From positions 18,861,648 through 18,925,647 of the forward strand of contig CM075765.1 of NCBI GenBank assembly GCA_037974665.1: 64,000 nucleotides of DNA, given 5' to 3'. Origin of the DNA: Ehretia macrophylla (taxonomy: Eukaryota > Streptophyta > Magnoliopsida > Boraginales > Ehretiaceae). Position 1 is the first letter of the stretch. Each line of letters begins with the position of its first letter. The notes below the pieces were generated by a model. That model worked only from the letters and a program-made list of their open reading frames with translations, did no database searches and had not been told where the DNA came from. Below are positions 60,218-64,000 of the stretch, piece after piece. The position numbers and the translations under genes are program-made.

Positions 60218-62522
60218 ATGGAAAAATTATCTAAATGTGAAGCAAACTATGTTGCTCTCAGTCCTGTTACATTTTTGACGAGAGCCTCGAAAGTGTATGC
60301 AAACCGTGACTCAGTCATATATGTTAATGTTCGTTTCACGTGGCTGCAAACGTACCAACGTTGTTGCCGACTTGCTTCGTCTCTTCGAGCCATGAACATT
60401 GGCAAGAACGATGTGGTTAGTATTTTCACTACTTCTCCTGCACACACACACACACACACACACAACACTCACAAATGTCGTCGTCCTTACACTCTAGGTT
60501 CAGCACAAGGTTTAGCATGTAGAAATTAAATACACAGTACTTATCGTACAGCTAGAGTACTTACTTCTCTTAGTATTCAATCAATTGATTCTATATACAA
60601 CTCTGATAATTTTTAACATGGTGTTAAAGACTCGTGAGTTTTAGCAATCATTTACCTCCTCTTTTGGCCTTCTACGTTTATATCTTTAATCACGTACGTC
60701 AACATGCATAAATATCATTTTCCTGCAAAGGTAAATCACATATTTTTCCTTTTTTTATTTTTAATTCACGATAGTTTAAGTCAATCATACATTACTTTTT
60801 AAAAAATATTGTAGACTACGGAGTTTCTTTTTCTTTTTCTTCTCCTTGAATGATGGCAAGTCTATCTAACCCTTTGGAGAAACATAATTTTTTGTTTTTG
60901 TTTTTTGCTAAATAAGAAACATCATTAATTATGTGCCTTGTTTTGTTATTTTACAGGTATCAGTTTTGGCACCAAATGTTCCAGCAATGTATGAGATGCA
61001 CTTTGCAGTACCTATGGCAGGGGCTGTGCTCAACACTATCAACTCAAGGCTCGACGCTAGAAACATTGCCACCATTCTCAAGCATTCTGAAGCAAAGCTA
61101 CTCTTCGTGGACTATGAATACTTGGACAAAGCACGCAAGGCCATCAATCTACTAATGGATGAATCTCAATCGGCCAATATGTGTTTGCAATCAGTTGTAA
61201 TCATTGATGATCTTGATTCACCTCGCGGGGTCATGCCGGGCCAGTTCGAATACGAGCAACTAGTGTTACAAGGGGATCCAAGCTACGTACCCAAAGAAAT
61301 TGACGACGAGTGGGATCCAATTGCTGTGAATTATACCTCGGGAACAACATCCGAGCCGAAAGGAGTTGTTTACAGCCACAGGGGTGCTTATCTGAGCACT
61401 TTGAGCCTGATTTTAGGCTGGGAAATGGGTACTGAGCCTGTTTATTTGTGGTCACTTCCTATGTTTCACTGTAACGGGTGGACATTTACCTGGGGTGTTG
61501 CGGCACGAGGGGGAACCAACGTGTGCATACGGAACACAACAGCACAAGAGATGTACTGCAACATAGCTTTACACAAAGTGACACACATGTGTTGTGCACC
61601 TATTGTGTTCAACGTCCTCCTTGAAGCCAAGCCACATGAACGTCGAATATTAACCACCCCTGTCCAGGTACTCACCGGTGGAGCACCACCACCCGCGGCG
61701 CTCCTCCAGAAGATGGGAAGCCTCGGATTCCATATCGTGCATGCCTACGGGCTAACTGAAGCAACCGGACCTGCACTAGTGTGCGAGTGGCAGGAAAAAT
61801 GGGACCAATTACCCCAAAATAAACAGGCCGAGCTCAAGGCCAGGCAAGGGATTAGCATACTGACCCTGGCCGATGTTGATGTTAAGAATTTGAAAACTAT
61901 GCAAAGTGTGCCGCGTGATGGTAAAACAATGGGTGAAATAGTCCTGCGCGGTAGCAGCATCATGAAAGGGTACTTAAAGAACGAAAAGGCAAATTCCGAA
62001 GCCTTCAAAAATGGCTGGTTCGTTACAGGTGACATCGGCGTTATCCATCCAGATGGATATCTTGAAATCAAGGATCGATCCAAAGATATAATCATTTCAG
62101 GTGGGGAGAACATTAGCAGTGTGGAGGTTGAAAATGCACTCTACAAGCATCCAAGTGTGCTAGAGGCCTCTGTTGTAGCCATGCCACATCCCAGATGGGG
62201 TGAAAGCCCTTGTGCATTTGTTGTTTTGAAAAAGAACAACTTGGGAAGCCATGAAAAGGCCACTGAAGCTGAAATCATCGCGCATTGCCTGGCGAATTTA
62301 CCACGCTATATGGTGCCGAAGAAGGTGCAGTTCATAGAAGAGTTGCCTAAGACAATTACAGGCAAAGTTCTCAAATTCCAATTAAGAGCCTTGGCCAAGA
62401 ACTTAGTCATCTCTGCAGAAAATGTTCGTCAACCTCGAAAGAAATCAACTCAAGTCAATAGGCAAAAACCTCGTTATAAAGATCAATCTCAAGAGCAAGT
62501 TCATGCTTTGTCTCGTCTGTAA
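60218..62522 (+). CDS. Acyl-activating enzyme (AMP-forming acyl/aryl-CoA ligase), peroxisomal
   Basis: Two exons, 60218-60415 and 60957-62522, joined in phase (GT...AG); 587 residues. It activates a carboxylic acid with ATP and then makes the CoA thioester. Motifs: YTSGTTSEPKG (about 192-202, AMP/phosphate loop), HAYGLTEATGP (adenine and acyl site), GWFVTGDIG, DRSKDIIISGGENISSVE (hinge), and PKTITGKVLK with the catalytic Lys near 536. The C-terminus SRL is a peroxisomal type 1 signal. The sequence fits the plant AAE clade that includes the BZO1 benzoate and petunia cinnamate CoA ligases and AAE11/12 short-chain enzymes; the substrate cannot be told from sequence alone. The start at 60218 is chosen because MEKLSKCEANYVALSPVTFL is the normal family N-terminus; an ATG at 60110 lies at the TATA box. 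The intron carries a CA microsatellite (60441-60464). Confidence 0.93.
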
Positions 62523-64000
62523 ACTGAATTTTTATAATCTCAGTGTACGTAAGTGATGCTTCGAGTAAGACATGTTCAAGGTCATAAGAATTTCAATATT
62601 AATGGTATGATTTTTTTTTTTTTTTTTTCATAGTGCTATCTTGAAGTGTACCTCAGTTTTGACTTTTAGAAAGAATTTGAACTACATGTATCAATAAATA
62701 CATGTATCAATAAACTACGTAATCTATTCTTATCACTTATTTATCATCTCCTATCATGAATATTTATTTAACATGTAAACGAGTGAAATGCATGCAAAGA
62801 AAGATAAGTTTTTGGATACAAGAAATTACATAACATCTTCCACTAGAAATGGAAAAACAAGGAATTCAAGTATATACATCAAAACGACTTGGGAAAGTAC
62901 ATGCTTCTATGCATATCGCTGGCAATTTCTTCGAAGATAACATGAACTTACAAAATTTAAATCCCTTTCATCCGTTGAGTATGCTTATATATCCACCAAG
63001 GCTTTGGTCTAATGGAAAAGTTACTCACTTGTTTACGTAAGGTTGGGGGATCAATTATTGTTAGTTACATACATATTTACGACCAATAGGCTTCACTTGA
63101 ATCAAAAATATATATATATATAGGAATTTTTAGGATCTAATATCAGAAAATATAACATCCTTATATACAAGTATTAAAATATTGAAAATTTAAATCGGAT
63201 TTTTAGTTCATGCTGTATCTCCTGCTTCTGCAATCATTTCTTTGAGGAATACTTGTACGAAAAATCTTAAGCAAAATGCTATAATTGACATGTCTAGACT
63301 ATATGATGATTCATTTTCTCCAACTAAAATACACTGGCTGATGATGGGTGGAAACTTTACAATTTTGTAGATTTAGTATGCGTAGTTGGCTATTCAAAGA
63401 AGAGATATATATATATATATATTTTTTTTAAAGTTTGTTATTTTAGCATTTTTAATTAAACGTCTATATAAAAAAAAAGTTTGTTATTTTAACATTTTTA
63501 ATTAAACGTCTATATAGATGATAAATTTGTGATAAAAACAAGATGATATTTAACTTTTCTCCTCATGCTATTGCATTGGGTATCCCATCATGTCACTCTA
63601 AAACATTAAGACATGCCCTACTTGTTGCATCGCACACCCAAAATATTAATGAGGCCAAACCTAAGTCGAGATAGATTCCCACTATTTTTGTAGTTTGTTT
63701 ACTACTAAAGTTTTATAACCCTTCTCTCACAATAGTAAGATACCTTAATGAGTATTAATTATTATTATTATTATTATTATTATTAAATATTTTATTTAAT
63801 AAAAGAAATTTAGGGTTCAATACAATTTTAGTAGTCACAAATTTAATGTCTCAATCCAGGATCCGCTTCAATAAGTACATTAATATCGAGCCAAAACAGC
63901 CAGGTTCTCCACAGGAAGCCCTTTAATTTTACTGAGACATAAGTCCCTATCCCTCCTGAGAAAGCTCTATATCTTGAAGAAAATAGAGACTACGGCTATA
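62523..64000. other. Downstream spacer, no gene seen
   Basis: A likely 3' UTR is followed by AT-rich DNA. CTTTGGTCTAATGG at 63003 with AAGGTTGGGGGATCAA at 63040 resembles a SINE head. A 50-bp direct repeat (AAAGTTTGTTATTTTA.CATTTTTAATTAAACGTCTATATA) is at 63430-63469 and 63476-63515. (ATT)n is at 63758-63785. Confidence 0.45.

Noticed and set aside
62849..63040. 63-codon frame after the acyl-activating enzyme gene
   Set aside because: No domain; overlaps a SINE-like head and AT-rich DNA.

Overview
This is a nuclear window from a flowering plant, most likely a eudicot. The genes are split by AT-rich introns with GT...AG borders. Promoters carry plant motifs (TATA boxes, G-boxes, a telo-box), and the gene families are plant ones. 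Long AT-rich spacers are full of Ty1/copia, TRIM, LINE, SINE, hAT and MITE sequence. I cannot name the species.

Layout. 1-11.05 kb (+): the 3' part of a gene for a plant protein of unknown function. Its exon 3 is a 14-nt microexon, and intron 6 holds a 5.5-kb copia element whose two LTRs are identical but whose gag-pol frame is broken five times. 12.04-12.93 kb (+): an intronless GT31-type glycosyltransferase. 14.3-15.06 kb (+): a telo-box/G-box/TATA promoter followed by two box C/D snoRNA-like units. 17.3-17.9 kb: a LINE tail. 18.33-23.75 kb (-): a SET-domain methyltransferase of the SDG40 type, six exons, introns loaded with a SINE and MITEs. 24-35.6 kb: gene-poor DNA with TRIM LTRs, a tandem array of about 14 TRIM units (28.5-30.2 kb) and a MITE that grew into a 257-bp tandem repeat (33.2-34.1 kb). 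36.5-40.1 kb (+): phytoene synthase, six exons. 44.5-46.1 kb (+): a phi-class glutathione transferase of the AN9/TT19 anthocyanin-carrier type. 46.5-48.2 kb: a duplicated repeat, one copy of which is split by a hAT-type element with a perfect 8-bp target duplication. 48.2-60 kb: no gene found, scattered repeats. 60.2-62.5 kb (+): a peroxisomal acyl-activating enzyme ending in SRL.

The genes do not form an operon-like unit. Two neighbours act in pigmentation: phytoene synthase commits carbon to carotenoids in plastids, and the AN9/TT19-type protein carries anthocyanins toward the vacuole. The acyl-activating enzyme belongs to a clade that includes peroxisomal cinnamate/benzoate CoA ligases. 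The less ordinary items are the two snoRNA-like units, the TRIM tandem array, the hAT insertion with a paralogous empty site, and the copia element with identical LTRs and decayed coding sequence.
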